Position numbers and translations under genes: made by a program
Assembly (NCBI GenBank): GCA_012513425.1
Contig: JAAZCF010000267.1
Coordinates: 1 to 18,937 of the forward strand
Source of the DNA: Bacteroidales bacterium
Lineage (GTDB): Bacteria; Bacteroidota; Bacteroidia; Bacteroidales; UBA932
DNA: 18,937 bases
Direction of reading: 5' to 3'
In this document: piece by piece, positions 1 through 9,367 of the stretch
Position numbering within the stretch: the stretch's first letter is position 1
Layout of the letters: each line of letters begins with the position of its first letter
The notes under the pieces: generated by a model
What the model was told of the DNA's origin: nothing
What the model saw: only the letters and a program-made list of their open reading frames with translations
Databases searched by the model: none

Positions 1-51
1 AGGTAACTCCCTCATATTCAATCTCGCAAGCCTTGTTCTCGGACTTTTTTT

Positions 52-1671
52 TTACTTTTTCTCTCTTGCTGCGTATTTCATGGCGGCGCTCACGAAGCTG
101 CAGAAAAGCGGCTGAGGATTCTCAGGCGTGGATTTATATTCAGGATGAAATTGGACACCTATGAAAAATGGGTGTGAAGGAATTTCTACAACCTCAACAA
201 GACCTGTGTCCGGATTATGACCGGTACAAACCATTCCTGCCTTTTGAAATGCTTCTTGATAAAGACTGTTGAACTCATATCTGTGGCGGTGACGCTCGCT
301 AATAAGTTCGCATCCATATATTTTCTCAGCAAGGCTGTCCTTTTCAAGACAACATTGATATGCCCCAAGACGCATAGTGCCACCTTTCGTGGTGGTCTTT
401 TTCTGATCTTCCATCATATCAATGACAGGATGGGTTGTGTGAGGATTGACCTCTGTAGAAGCAGCGTCAGCCATGCCTAAAACATTACGGGCAAACTCAA
501 CTACAGCCATCTGCATACCAAGGCAGATTCCGAAAAACGGCACTCCATTCTCTCTGCAATAGTGAATAGCATGTACCTTTCCCTCGAGGCCTCTCTCTCC
601 AAAGCCAGGAGCCACCAACACTCCATCTATACCTTGAAGCTTTTCAGAGGCATTTTCATAAGTTATCAGTTCTGACAGAATGCTATGAACCTTCACCTTG
701 CAGTGCATTGCTGCTCCTGCATGCACAAAAGACTCCAAAATGCTTTTATAGGCATCCTGCAGTGCGACATATTTTCCCACCAAGGCAATATTGACCACCT
801 TGTCGGCATTTTTCAAATCAGAAAGAACCTTGCACCATTTCTCCAAATCAGGACGTTGGTAATTATCAATCTTAAGCTTGCGAACCACCAACTCGTCCAG
901 ATGTTCTTTTTGAAGGTTGAGTGGCACTTCATATATGCTCCAAGCATCAAGGCTTTGGATAACATGACCGAGCTTTACATTGCAGAACAGAGCCACTTTG
1001 CGTCTGACATCCTCATTAAGAGAATGTTCAGTGCGGCAAATAATCACATCCGGCTTTACTCCTATCTGTTGAAGCATCTGCACAGAGTGTTGAGTTGGTT
1101 TGGTCTTGATTTCTTTGGCTGCACTCAGATAAGGCACCAAAGTCAAATGGATGCTCAATGCATCTTCATCAGGAAGCTCCCATTGCAGCTGACGCACAGC
1201 CTCCAGAAAAGGATGGGACTCCATATCTCCCACAGTTCCACCAATCTCGGTAATAATGACATCATACTTACCGTCTTGGCCGAGCAAAAATATACTACGC
1301 TTGATTTCATCTGTAATATGAGGAATGATTTGAACGGTTTTTCCGAGATAAGCTCCCTCTCTTTCTTTAGTTATTACAGTGTAATAGATCCTTCCTGCTG
1401 TGACATTGTTGGCTTTTGAAGTATGAACTCCTAGAAAACGCTCGTAATGCCCCAAGTCAAGGTCAGTTTCTGCACCATCATCAGTGACAAAACACTCTCC
1501 ATGCTCATACGGATTCAATGTGCCCGGGTCAATGTTAATGTATGGATCAAATTTTTGAACAGTAACGCTTAACCCCATTGCTTTAAGAAGTTTTGCCAAC
1601 GAAGCGGCAACTATGCCTTTCCCTAATGAGGAAACGACACCTCCTGTGATAAAAATATATTTTGTACTCAT
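52..1671 (-). CDS. pyrG: CTP synthase (glutamine-hydrolysing)
   Basis: Makes CTP from UTP, ATP and glutamine in the cytoplasm, the last step of pyrimidine nucleotide synthesis. The N-terminal amidoligase domain (about residues 1-270) opens with KYIFITGGVVSSLGKG, the ATP/UTP-binding loop, and contains EIGGTVGDMES. From about residue 295 comes a class I glutamine amidotransferase domain with the nucleophile in GICLGMQ (Cys383) and the partners His509 and Glu511 in FHPEYKS. At 539 aa it is close to the family length (E. coli 545). I chose the ATG at 1671; a GTG three codons upstream (1680) is also open, but MSTKYIFITGG matches the usual family N-terminus. It is the last visible gene of the operon, 11 nt after carB. 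All catalytic residues are present. Identity is very secure from motifs alone. Confidence 0.97.
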   Translation of the reverse strand: MSTKYIFITGGVVSSLGKGIVAASLAKLLKAMGLSVTVQKFDPYINIDPGTLNPYEHGECFVTDDGAETDLDLGHYERFLGVHTSKANNVTAGRIYYTVITKEREGAYLGKTVQIIPHITDEIKRSIFLLGQDGKYDVIITEIGGTVGDMESHPFLEAVRQLQWELPDEDALSIHLTLVPYLSAAKEIKTKPTQHSVQMLQQIGVKPDVIICRTEHSLNEDVRRKVALFCNVKLGHVIQSLDAWSIYEVPLNLQKEHLDELVVRKLKIDNYQRPDLEKWCKVLSDLKNADKVVNIALVGKYVALQDAYKSILESFVHAGAAMHCKVKVHSILSELITYENASEKLQGIDGVLVAPGFGERGLEGKVHAIHYCRENGVPFFGICLGMQMAVVEFARNVLGMADAASTEVNPHTTHPVIDMMEDQKKTTTKGGTMRLGAYQCCLEKDSLAEKIYGCELISERHRHRYEFNSLYQEAFQKAGMVCTGHNPDTGLVEVVEIPSHPFFIGVQFHPEYKSTPENPQPLFCSFVSAAMKYAAREKK

Positions 1672-1682
1672 AAATCTCACTT

Positions 1683-4600
1683 TTAATCTGTTAATTCATA
1701 ATCGCTCCATTGGCGAATTTTCAACCCTTTCAGGCCCAGGTCACACACTGCATCAATGAAGCTACTGGCAAGTCTGGCATTGGTAATCAAAGGAATATTC
1801 AAGTCAATAGCCATACGGCGAATGCGATAGCCACCCTCAAGCTCTTCTTGAGAATTGTCTTTTGGAATATTTATTACTAAATCCACCAGATGATTTTTAA
1901 GACAATCTATGGCAGGAACTCCTTCTGAGCCTTCATGAAGAGCAGCCCTTTGGCTCTCTATACCATGTTCGGTCAGGAAATTATGACTGCCACCTGTAGC
2001 ATATATCTTATAGCCGAAATCTCGAAGTTTTCGACAAGCATTCAATAGGTCGACCTTAGAATATGCTGTACCTGAAGATATCAGCACACCCTTATCTTTC
2101 GAAGGAATCCTATGTCCGACGCTGAGCATACTCTTAAGAAGGGCTTCATAATAATTGTCGCCCAAGCAAGCAGCTTCACCGGTTGAGGCCATATCCACTC
2201 CCAGCACAGGGTCAGCCTTTAACAGGCGGGCAAAAGAGAACTGAGAGCTCTTTACTCCCACATAATCAATGTCTGCAAAGTTCTTTCCATAAGGCTCCAC
2301 CTGACGACCCAGCATAATCTCTGTAGCCATGCCGATGAAATTAAACTTGGTGACTTTGCTCACAAATGGAAAGCTCCTTGATGCCCTGAGGTTACATTCA
2401 ATAACCTTGAGTTTGTTGTCCTTGGCCAAAAATTGAATATTGAACGGCCCTGAAATATTGAGTTCTCTGGCAATATGACGACTCACTTTCTTGATACGGC
2501 GGATTGTCTCATAATAAAGCTTTTGAGCAGGGAAAACCACTGTTGCATCGCCTGAGTGAACTCCTGCATATTCCACATGCTCACTGATGGCATAGCACTT
2601 CACAATGCCATCCTGGGCAACTGCCTCTATTTCTACCTCTTTTGTGCGCTGCAAAAACTCTGTAACGACGACAGGGTGCTCATGGCTGACCACTGCAGCA
2701 TTTTTAAGGGCCTGCTCCAGTTCATTCATATTGCTCACAACCCTCATGGCTGCCCCTGAAAGAACATAACTTGGACGTATCATCACAGGAAGTCCAACCT
2801 CTGAGACAAAGCAATAAATATCATCCATACTTGTCAGCTCCTTCCAGCGCGGCTGGTCTATGCCAAGTTCATCACACATCTGAGAAAATTTCTGGCGGTC
2901 TTCAGCGCGGTCAATACTTGATGCCGAGGTACCCAAAATATGAACGCCATGCTGGTCAAGAGGCAGAGCCAGATTATTCGGAATCTGTCCTCCGGTTGAG
3001 ACAATCACGCCAAAAGGCTGTTCTATTTCGCAGATATCCAATACTCTCTCCAAGGTCAATTCATCAAAGAAAAGGCGGTCGCAAACATCATAGTCTGTGG
3101 ACACTGTTTCTGGGTTATAATTAATCATGATAGCACGATAGCCCATCTGCTGACATTTTTTTACTGCAGATACACCGCACCAGTCAAATTCCACTGAGCT
3201 TCCTATTCGATAAGCACCTGAGCCTAAAACTATCACACTCTTGCCATCTTTTTCAAAAGAAATGTCATCCTTGGAGCCATGATAGGTCAGATATAGATAA
3301 TTGGTTACTGCAGGATATTCACCTGCCATGGTATCTATCTGCTTTACGAAAGGACGTATTCCAAGCGCCAAACGATAATTTCTGACATCATCTTCTTTGC
3401 AAGACATGATGCGTGCAATCTGCTCATCACTATAGCCCATTCGCTTGGCTTTCAACATCTGGTGATAATCCAGAGCTTCCAGACTACCCACGCTTCTGAG
3501 ATGAACCATCATTTCATAGATGTTTTCAAGACGAGAAAGGAACCATTTGTCAATGCGCGTTTCCTCATAGAGACAATCGATAGTGTATCCTTTTTCAAAA
3601 GCCCCTGCAATGGCCAAAATACGCTTGTCGGTAGGATTGCTTAGCTCCTGATCTATATCATTGATGGAAATATCATTGCAAGTGAAGCCTACCATACCCT
3701 GTCCTACCATTCTGAGGCCCTTTTGCATTGCCTCTTCAAAGGTACGGCCAATGCTCATTACCTCTCCCACACTCTTCATGCTGGAGCCTAATAGATTACT
3801 CACTCCCTCAAACTTTCCTAAGTCCCAACGAGGAATCTTGCATACTACATAGTCCAAAGCCGGCTCAAAGCATGCAGATGTGCAACCTGTCACAGCATTG
3901 GTGATTTCGTCAAGTCCATAACCAAGTCCAAGTTTGGCAGCCACTGCAGCCAATGGATAGCCGGTTGCCTTACTGGCCAAAGCAGAAGAACGGCTCAGAC
4001 GAGCATTAACCTCAATGACACGATAATCATCTGAATTCGGATCAAAAGCATACTGCACATTACATTCACCTACTATCCCCACATGTCTGATTATCTGTAT
4101 GGCAATTGAGCGCAAACGGTGATATTCGTGGTCTGAAAGAGTCTGTGAAGGAGCCACTACAATGCTTTCTCCAGTGTGAATTCCCAGTGGGTCAAAGTTC
4201 TCCATGTTGCAGACTGTGATGCAGTTGTCATAGCTGTCTCTAACAACCTCATATTCAATTTCCTTCCAACCTTTCAGAGATTCCTCAATCAGAATCTGAG
4301 GAGAATAGGTAAAGGCAGAAAGAGCCAGCTTACTGAGTTCCTCATCGCAAGAGCAGAATCCTGAGCCTAATCCACCTAAAGTATATGCAGCCCTTACTAT
4401 CACAGGATAACCAATCGTTCTCACAGCCTCAAGTGCCTCATCTATGCTTTCTACAGCTATGCTGTGGGCAGTTTTCACATTTATCTCTTTCATCATCGAT
4501 GCAAAGAGCTCTCTATCTTCGGTATTTATAATTGCACAGACAGGAGTGCCTAACACCTTTACACCATATTTTTCAAGGATTCCGGCTTTATAAAGCTCCA

Positions 4601-4898
4601 CTCCGCAGTTTAGGGCAGGTTGTCCACCGAAAGCCAGCATAATTGCATCTGGATGCTCTTTTTTAATGACTTCTTCGACAAAAAAAGGAGTCACAGGCAG
4701 AAAATAAACCTTATCGGCTATGCCTTCTGATGTCTGTACTGTAGCTATATTTGGGTTGATGAGGATAGTGTGCATACCTTCCTCTTTTAAAGCCTTCAAA
4801 GCCTGGGAACCAGAGTAATCAAATTCTCCACTCTGGCCTATCATTAGTGCTCCTGACCCTAGCAAGAGTATCTTTTGTTGTGTTTCAATGTCTGCCAT
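1683..4898 (-). CDS. carB: Carbamoyl-phosphate synthase large subunit
   Basis: Synthesises carbamoyl phosphate from bicarbonate, two ATP and the ammonia channelled from CarA, feeding pyrimidine and arginine synthesis. The protein shows the internal duplication of the family: a first ATP-grasp half starting KILLLGSGALMIGQSGEFDYSG and a second starting near residue 555 with VIVLGSGAYRIGSSVEFDW. Each half ends in an ATP-grasp signature (VIEVNARLSRSSALASK; VIECNLRASRSFPFVSK). From about residue 937 to the end lies the MGS-like allosteric domain (VLISSGTAYSK...IYATGGS). Length 1071 aa against 1073 in E. coli. The start overlaps the end of carA by 14 nt, which suggests translational coupling of the two subunits. 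Nothing looks truncated. Whether the allosteric ligand is UMP, IMP or ornithine cannot be read from the sequence. Confidence 0.97.
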   Translation of the reverse strand: MADIETQQKILLLGSGALMIGQSGEFDYSGSQALKALKEEGMHTILINPNIATVQTSEGIADKVYFLPVTPFFVEEVIKKEHPDAIMLAFGGQPALNCGVELYKAGILEKYGVKVLGTPVCAIINTEDRELFASMMKEINVKTAHSIAVESIDEALEAVRTIGYPVIVRAAYTLGGLGSGFCSCDEELSKLALSAFTYSPQILIEESLKGWKEIEYEVVRDSYDNCITVCNMENFDPLGIHTGESIVVAPSQTLSDHEYHRLRSIAIQIIRHVGIVGECNVQYAFDPNSDDYRVIEVNARLSRSSALASKATGYPLAAVAAKLGLGYGLDEITNAVTGCTSACFEPALDYVVCKIPRWDLGKFEGVSNLLGSSMKSVGEVMSIGRTFEEAMQKGLRMVGQGMVGFTCNDISINDIDQELSNPTDKRILAIAGAFEKGYTIDCLYEETRIDKWFLSRLENIYEMMVHLRSVGSLEALDYHQMLKAKRMGYSDEQIARIMSCKEDDVRNYRLALGIRPFVKQIDTMAGEYPAVTNYLYLTYHGSKDDISFEKDGKSVIVLGSGAYRIGSSVEFDWCGVSAVKKCQQMGYRAIMINYNPETVSTDYDVCDRLFFDELTLERVLDICEIEQPFGVIVSTGGQIPNNLALPLDQHGVHILGTSASSIDRAEDRQKFSQMCDELGIDQPRWKELTSMDDIYCFVSEVGLPVMIRPSYVLSGAAMRVVSNMNELEQALKNAAVVSHEHPVVVTEFLQRTKEVEIEAVAQDGIVKCYAISEHVEYAGVHSGDATVVFPAQKLYYETIRRIKKVSRHIARELNISGPFNIQFLAKDNKLKVIECNLRASRSFPFVSKVTKFNFIGMATEIMLGRQVEPYGKNFADIDYVGVKSSQFSFARLLKADPVLGVDMASTGEAACLGDNYYEALLKSMLSVGHRIPSKDKGVLISSGTAYSKVDLLNACRKLRDFGYKIYATGGSHNFLTEHGIESQRAALHEGSEGVPAIDCLKNHLVDLVINIPKDNSQEELEGGYRIRRMAIDLNIPLITNARLASSFIDAVCDLGLKGLKIRQWSDYELTD

Positions 4899-5961
4899 AT
4901 GTCATGTTATCAAAGAACTCTTGAAATAAGAAAGCTGTATCTACGGGTCCTGAAGAAGCCTCAGGATGAAATTGGGTTGAGAAGAAAGGTTTAGAAATGT
5001 GTCTTATTCCTTCGATAGTGCCATCGTTTAGGTTAATGAACATTGGAGTCCAGTCTTTTGGAAGGCTTTCTTTCTCAATGGCAAAGCCGTGATTTTGAGA
5101 TGTGATAAAGCAACGGTGTGTGCCAGGCATGACAACAGGCTGATTGTGACCGCGGTGGCCATATTTTAGCTTGTAGGTTTTTGCTCCTGCAGCCAGAGCC
5201 AAAAGTTGATTGCCAAGGCAAATGCCCATGATGGAACGATTCTGCTGAATGGCCCATGAAAGATGCTCAATAGTCTTGGTGCATACGCTCGGATCTCCGG
5301 GGCCGTTACTGATAAACAAGCCATCGTAATCTTCCCCTCTGAAATCATAATCCCAAGGCACACGCTTCACTGTGACGTCATAGCGTAAAAGACATCTAAG
5401 AATGTTGTTTTTCATTCCACAATCCACCAACAGCACTTTGTAGCGTCCGTGACCATAGTAAATAGGTTCTTTGCATGACACTTGAGCCACAAGATTGTCT
5501 AAGTTGGGGTCGTAAAAAGGGATGTCTTCCTTGTCGTCAAAGATTATCTTTCCAGGCATAGAGCCTGTTTCACGCAACTTCAGCACCAAAGCGCGAGTGT
5601 CAATACCTGTCAAAGCCGGCACAAGCCATTCTTTTAGCCATGTTGACAAGCTTTTTGTCGAATCCCAATGGTTATATTTTGAGGAGTAGTCTGCTATCAC
5701 CAGAGCTGAGCATTGTATCTTCTCGCTTTCGAAAAAGCGACTCACTCCCTCATCTTGAATATCAGAAGGAACTCCATAGTTTCCAATCATCGGATATGTA
5801 GGGACCAAGATTTGGCCCTTATAGGAAGGATCAGTCAGACTTTCAGGATATCCTGTCATGGCTGTATAGAAAACCAACTCACCGCTCACCGGATGCTCAT
5901 ATCCAAAACTATAGCCTGAATACTGAGAGCCATCATAAAGTATAAGCTTCGCTTCTTTCAT
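4885..5961 (-). CDS. carA: Carbamoyl-phosphate synthase small subunit (glutaminase)
   Basis: Glutaminase subunit of carbamoyl-phosphate synthase: it hydrolyses glutamine and passes ammonia to CarB. The N-terminal CarA-specific domain carries LILYDGSQYSGYSFG and the signature GELVFYTAMTGYPESLTDPSYKGQ (split here as GELVFYTAMTGYPES and LTDPSYKGQ). The C-terminal class I amidotransferase domain has Cys248 in MGICLGNQ and His332/Glu334 in FHPEASSG, so the triad is complete. Length 358 aa, at the short end of the family (E. coli 382) but without a visible gap in motifs. Its ATG (5961-5959) overlaps the dapL stop in an ATGA junction, and its own 3' end overlaps carB by 14 nt, so it is firmly embedded in the operon. 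Confidence 0.97.
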   Translation of the reverse strand: MKEAKLILYDGSQYSGYSFGYEHPVSGELVFYTAMTGYPESLTDPSYKGQILVPTYPMIGNYGVPSDIQDEGVSRFFESEKIQCSALVIADYSSKYNHWDSTKSLSTWLKEWLVPALTGIDTRALVLKLRETGSMPGKIIFDDKEDIPFYDPNLDNLVAQVSCKEPIYYGHGRYKVLLVDCGMKNNILRCLLRYDVTVKRVPWDYDFRGEDYDGLFISNGPGDPSVCTKTIEHLSWAIQQNRSIMGICLGNQLLALAAGAKTYKLKYGHRGHNQPVVMPGTHRCFITSQNHGFAIEKESLPKDWTPMFINLNDGTIEGIRHISKPFFSTQFHPEASSGPVDTAFLFQEFFDNMTYGRH

Positions 5962-7157
5962 TTGATATATTTTATAATTCTATTCATTGCCTCAATGGTG
6001 CGATCTTTCTGCTGAAATGCAGTCAGACGGAACCACCCTTCTCCTGCTTGTCCGAAACCGGCACCGGGAGTCATCACTACGCCGGCCTTTTCAAGCAGAT
6101 AATCAAAAAACTCCCATGAAGGCATACCATTCGGAGTTCTGCTCCAGATATAAGGTGAATTATCTCCACCGGTAGGATTTAATCCCATTTCCAGCATTGC
6201 AGCTCTGATAATCTTTGCAGTATCAAGATAAGCATCAATGTCGGCTGTTATTTGAGCCTGCCCCTCAGGACTGTAGACAGCCTCTGCAGCGCGCTGAGAA
6301 ATGTAAGATGCACCGTTGAATTTGCAACTCTGACGGCGTTCCCACAGCCCATTAAGAAACACTCTGCTGCCGTCTTTTGCTGCAGCACTCAGCTCGCGAG
6401 GCACCACAGTATAGCCACATCTAATTCCGGTGAATCCTGCAGTCTTGGAAAAGCTGCGGAACTCTATTGCACATCTTTTGGCTTCCGGTATTTCATAGAC
6501 AGAACGAGGAATGCTCTCATCTCGGATGAAAGCTTCATATGCGCCGTCAAATAATAGCAAGCAGTCGTTGGCCAGCGCATAGTCCACCCATTTTTGCAGT
6601 TTTTCTCGAGTAATGACTGCGCCGGTAGGATTGTTCGGATAGCAGAGATATACCACATCCAGTTTGTTGGAAGGAATGTCTCCGGTAAACCCATTCTCAG
6701 GTGTGCAAATTATATATTGAATCTTGCGTCCTGTCATCATGTTTGTGTCGATATACACAGGGTACACAGGATCTGTGATGCCAATCAGATTGTCACAAGA
6801 GAGAATATCACCGATATTTCCGGTGTCACTCTTTGCTCCATCGCTGATAAAGACTTCACTTTCGTCGATGTCAATTCCACGAGATTTATAATCTGAAGAA
6901 CATATTGCCTGACGCAAAAAACTGTAGCCGTGCTCAGGCCCGTAGCCTCGAAATGTAGCGGAGCAAGAGCATTCTTGCGTGGCTTGGTGCATTGCCTCAA
7001 TAACCTTTGGCACCAATGGACGAGATACGTCGCCAATGCCCATCCGAATAATATCTGCCTCGGGGTTTTGCTTCTGAAAGGCATTAACCTTGGAGGTAAT
7101 CTCTGAAAAAAGATATCTGCCAGAAAGGTTGAGGAAATTTTGATTTACAATTGCCAT
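5958..7157 (-). CDS. dapL: LL-diaminopimelate aminotransferase
   Basis: PLP-dependent class I/II aminotransferase that converts tetrahydrodipicolinate directly to LL-diaminopimelate with glutamate as amino donor, bypassing the succinylase or acetylase branches of lysine and peptidoglycan synthesis. Family features seen: IIRMGIGDVSRPLVP and FRGYGPEHGYSFLRQAI near the N-terminus, ISDGAKSDTGNIGD, DPVYPVY, CYPNNPTGAV, and the PLP Schiff-base lysine in RSFSKTAGFTG (Lys238). Length 399 aa, near the roughly 410 expected. The call over a generic aspartate aminotransferase rests on these DapL-specific blocks and on dapF lying immediately upstream, 13 nt away; DapF uses the DapL product. Its stop codon overlaps the carA start (ATGA). 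The glutamate requirement links it to the GOGAT genes in the same operon. Confidence 0.95.
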   Translation of the reverse strand: MAIVNQNFLNLSGRYLFSEITSKVNAFQKQNPEADIIRMGIGDVSRPLVPKVIEAMHQATQECSCSATFRGYGPEHGYSFLRQAICSSDYKSRGIDIDESEVFISDGAKSDTGNIGDILSCDNLIGITDPVYPVYIDTNMMTGRKIQYIICTPENGFTGDIPSNKLDVVYLCYPNNPTGAVITREKLQKWVDYALANDCLLLFDGAYEAFIRDESIPRSVYEIPEAKRCAIEFRSFSKTAGFTGIRCGYTVVPRELSAAAKDGSRVFLNGLWERRQSCKFNGASYISQRAAEAVYSPEGQAQITADIDAYLDTAKIIRAAMLEMGLNPTGGDNSPYIWSRTPNGMPSWEFFDYLLEKAGVVMTPGAGFGQAGEGWFRLTAFQQKDRTIEAMNRIIKYIK

Positions 7158-7170
7158 AAATTTGTTTTTG

Positions 7171-8004
7171 TTAAATAACTACACTGCCTTCAAAGACAGT
7201 TACTGCAGGGCCTCTCATCTGAACTTTGCCACTATCCGCATCAAAACTGATGAACAAACTGCCGCCATCCATTTCCACCTGTGTTTCTCCTCTCACCGAG
7301 CCTGCAAGTGTGAAAGCAACAACTGTTGCACATGCGCCTGTGCCGCAAGCCATTGTGATGCCGCTGCCTCTCTCCCACACTCTCATGCGGATATGGCCAT
7401 AGGAAAGCCTTTGAGCAAACTCCACATTGATACCACCTGGGAACATTGCGCTCTTTTCTATATCACTGCCATATTTTGCAACATCCACAGTGTCTGCGTC
7501 ATCAACCATCAGCACAATATGCGGATTGCCCATATTTATGGTTGTGGCCGTAAAAATTCTGTCTAAAGACTGCAATGGGTCTTGGTAAAAGGCATTTCCA
7601 TTTCCTACTTTCAGTAACTCTGCTGTGCCCATATCCACTGACACTGAACTGACTTGGCCTTGATCATCGAGAGACAATCGCAGAATTTTAATTCCTGAAA
7701 GGGTTTCAAGAAAAATGGTCGTCTTGTCGGTCAAGCCTTTTTCATAAAGATATCGGCCCACACAACGACTGCCATTTCCACACATTTTCGCCTCACTTCC
7801 GTCTGCATTGAATATGCGCATGCTAAAGTCTGCCACATTGCTGTTGCCTATTAAAATAAGGCCATCAGACCCTATGCCGAATCGTCGGTCACTAAGTCTG
7901 ATGGCTATTTTCTCGGGGCAGGCAATCTTCTGAGCTATTGTGTTTACATAAATGTAATCATTACCCAGACCTTGCATTTTAGTAAATTCTACCTTCCCTG
8001 ACAT
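7171..8004 (-). CDS. dapF: Diaminopimelate epimerase
   Basis: Converts LL-diaminopimelate to meso-diaminopimelate, the precursor of lysine and of the peptidoglycan cross-link, by a cofactor-free two-base mechanism. Both catalytic cysteines are visible: Cys75 in MCGNGSRC and Cys220 in ACGTGAC (E. coli Cys73 and Cys217). The N-terminal FTKMQGLGNDYIYV and the internal MGNPHIVL are also typical. Length 277 aa against 274 in E. coli, so complete. It starts 6 nt after gltD and ends 13 nt before dapL, consistent with cotranscription. Its direct partner is DapL next door; together they form the last two steps to meso-DAP. Confidence 0.97.
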   Translation of the reverse strand: MSGKVEFTKMQGLGNDYIYVNTIAQKIACPEKIAIRLSDRRFGIGSDGLILIGNSNVADFSMRIFNADGSEAKMCGNGSRCVGRYLYEKGLTDKTTIFLETLSGIKILRLSLDDQGQVSSVSVDMGTAELLKVGNGNAFYQDPLQSLDRIFTATTINMGNPHIVLMVDDADTVDVAKYGSDIEKSAMFPGGINVEFAQRLSYGHIRMRVWERGSGITMACGTGACATVVAFTLAGSVRGETQVEMDGGSLFISFDADSGKVQMRGPAVTVFEGSVVI

Positions 8005-8010
8005 ATACTC

Positions 8011-9357
8011 TTAATTTCTTTTCAAATAATCATCTACTGCTTGAGCTGTTTCTCTGCCGCTTGCTATGGCCCTTACAACCAAGCTTGCGCCATTTTTGCT
8101 ATCTCCGGCCAAAAATACATTTGCAGGATATTCAGGGTGTTCCGGCTTTAGAAAACCAAGAGCCAAAAGCACCATATCGCAATCGATTATTTCTTTTTCT
8201 CCGGTAAGCTCCATTTTTGGCCTTTGACCAGGCTCTGCAGGAAGCCATTCCACTCTCTCGACTTCCACTCCTTTGAGCTGGCCTTTTCCGTCATCAATAA
8301 AGAAGTTTGATGTCAGGTTCCAACGGCGTATACAACCTTCTTCGTGAGAAGTAGTGGTTTTGAGGATTTGTGGCCACTGAGGCCATGGAGTAGCCGGGTT
8401 ATGACCCTCAGGCGGCATTGGCATTATCTCAATTTGAGTCACCTCGGTGGCGCCTTGACGATGGCAGGTTCCTACGCAGTCGCTGCCTGTGTCTCCACCG
8501 CCTATTACCAATACTTTTTTACCCTTGGCAGATACCAGTTCCTTTTTTGCAAAAGTCTCACCCTCGAGCAGTCTGTTCTGCTGGGAGAGCATTTCTAAAG
8601 CGAAATGAACCCCATTTAACTCACGGCCCGGAATCTTCATGTCGCGTGCCTGAGGAGTTCCTGTGGATATAACATAGGCGTCATATCCTTTTGGCAAGTC
8701 ATTATAGTCAATCTTGGTACCTGTGACGAAATGGATACCCTCTGCCTCCATTATTTGCATCCTGCGATCAATAATGAATTTATCTAGTTTGAAATTCGGA
8801 ATACCATAACGAACCAAACCGCCCGGCTTATTCATCATATCAAAGATAGTAATCTCGTATCCTTTGGCATTGAGGCGAACAGCTGCACTCAGGCCGGCAG
8901 GGCCGCCACCTATCACAGCTACTTTCTTTCCATTTTTTTTGTATGATTTAGGCTGGACATAGCCCTCACTAAATGCCTTTTCAATGATGGAGCACTCGTT
9001 CTCGCGTACTGTCACAGGTGCATCAATGCAATGATTCAGGATGCAGCTCATTTCACAAAGTGCCGGACATATACGGCCGGTAAACTCAGGAAAGTCATTG
9101 GTGGCGCTCAACAATTCATAGGCTTCTTTCCAGTCGCCTCTATACACAGCATCTTGCCATTCAGGCTGTTTGTTGCCCAGTTGGCATGCCCAGTGGCAGA
9201 ACGGAACTCCGCAATCCATGCAGCGTGAAGCCTGTAGCTTACGCTCGCTCTCTGAAAGAGTTTGCTCAACTTCACTAAAATCTTGTGTTCTCTCGTGTTT
9301 TGGTCTGTGGCCGGCCTCTTGGCGTGGCACACTCATAAATGCTTTAGAATTTCCCAT
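8011..9357 (-). CDS. gltD: Glutamate synthase small subunit
   Basis: FAD- and NAD(P)H-binding subunit of glutamate synthase (GOGAT). It oxidises the pyridine nucleotide and sends electrons through iron-sulfur clusters to GltB. The N-terminal cysteine clusters are visible as Cys46-x2-Cys49-x4-Cys54-x3-Cys58 and Cys97-x3-Cys101-x3-Cys105, as in the family. An FAD dinucleotide-binding motif follows at about residues 148-159 (VIGGGPAGLSAA), then a second Rossmann motif VIGGGDTGSDC for the nicotinamide nucleotide, and near the C-terminus VFLAGDSKNGASLVV. Length 448 aa (E. coli 472). Related small-subunit-like proteins exist in other oxidoreductases (for example the PreT/NfnB type), but the position 10 nt after gltB settles the role. 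NADH or NADPH preference cannot be read with confidence. Confidence 0.96.
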   Translation of the reverse strand: MGNSKAFMSVPRQEAGHRPKHERTQDFSEVEQTLSESERKLQASRCMDCGVPFCHWACQLGNKQPEWQDAVYRGDWKEAYELLSATNDFPEFTGRICPALCEMSCILNHCIDAPVTVRENECSIIEKAFSEGYVQPKSYKKNGKKVAVIGGGPAGLSAAVRLNAKGYEITIFDMMNKPGGLVRYGIPNFKLDKFIIDRRMQIMEAEGIHFVTGTKIDYNDLPKGYDAYVISTGTPQARDMKIPGRELNGVHFALEMLSQQNRLLEGETFAKKELVSAKGKKVLVIGGGDTGSDCVGTCHRQGATEVTQIEIMPMPPEGHNPATPWPQWPQILKTTTSHEEGCIRRWNLTSNFFIDDGKGQLKGVEVERVEWLPAEPGQRPKMELTGEKEIIDCDMVLLALGFLKPEHPEYPANVFLAGDSKNGASLVVRAIASGRETAQAVDDYLKRN

Positions 9358-9367
9358 AATTGTCTTT

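Noticed and set aside
1..51. An open minus-strand frame running from the end of pyrG to the window edge
   Set aside because: It has no start codon of its own after pyrG, and only about 15 codons are visible. An ATG at 15-13 leaves too little sequence to judge. No terminator hairpin is seen here either, so I cannot say whether the operon ends.
685..1419. A 244-codon plus-strand ORF opposite pyrG, and similar plus-strand ORFs opposite carB, dapF, gltB, glnN and asnB
   Set aside because: Each lies entirely antisense to a gene with complete catalytic motifs. Their translations show no recognisable domains and are rich in His, Cys, Ser and Leu, typical of reverse-strand reading.
1669..1680. GTG at 1680 as the pyrG start (three extra residues)
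   Set aside because: The ATG at 1671 gives MSTKYIFITGG, the usual family start; the extra residues have no support.
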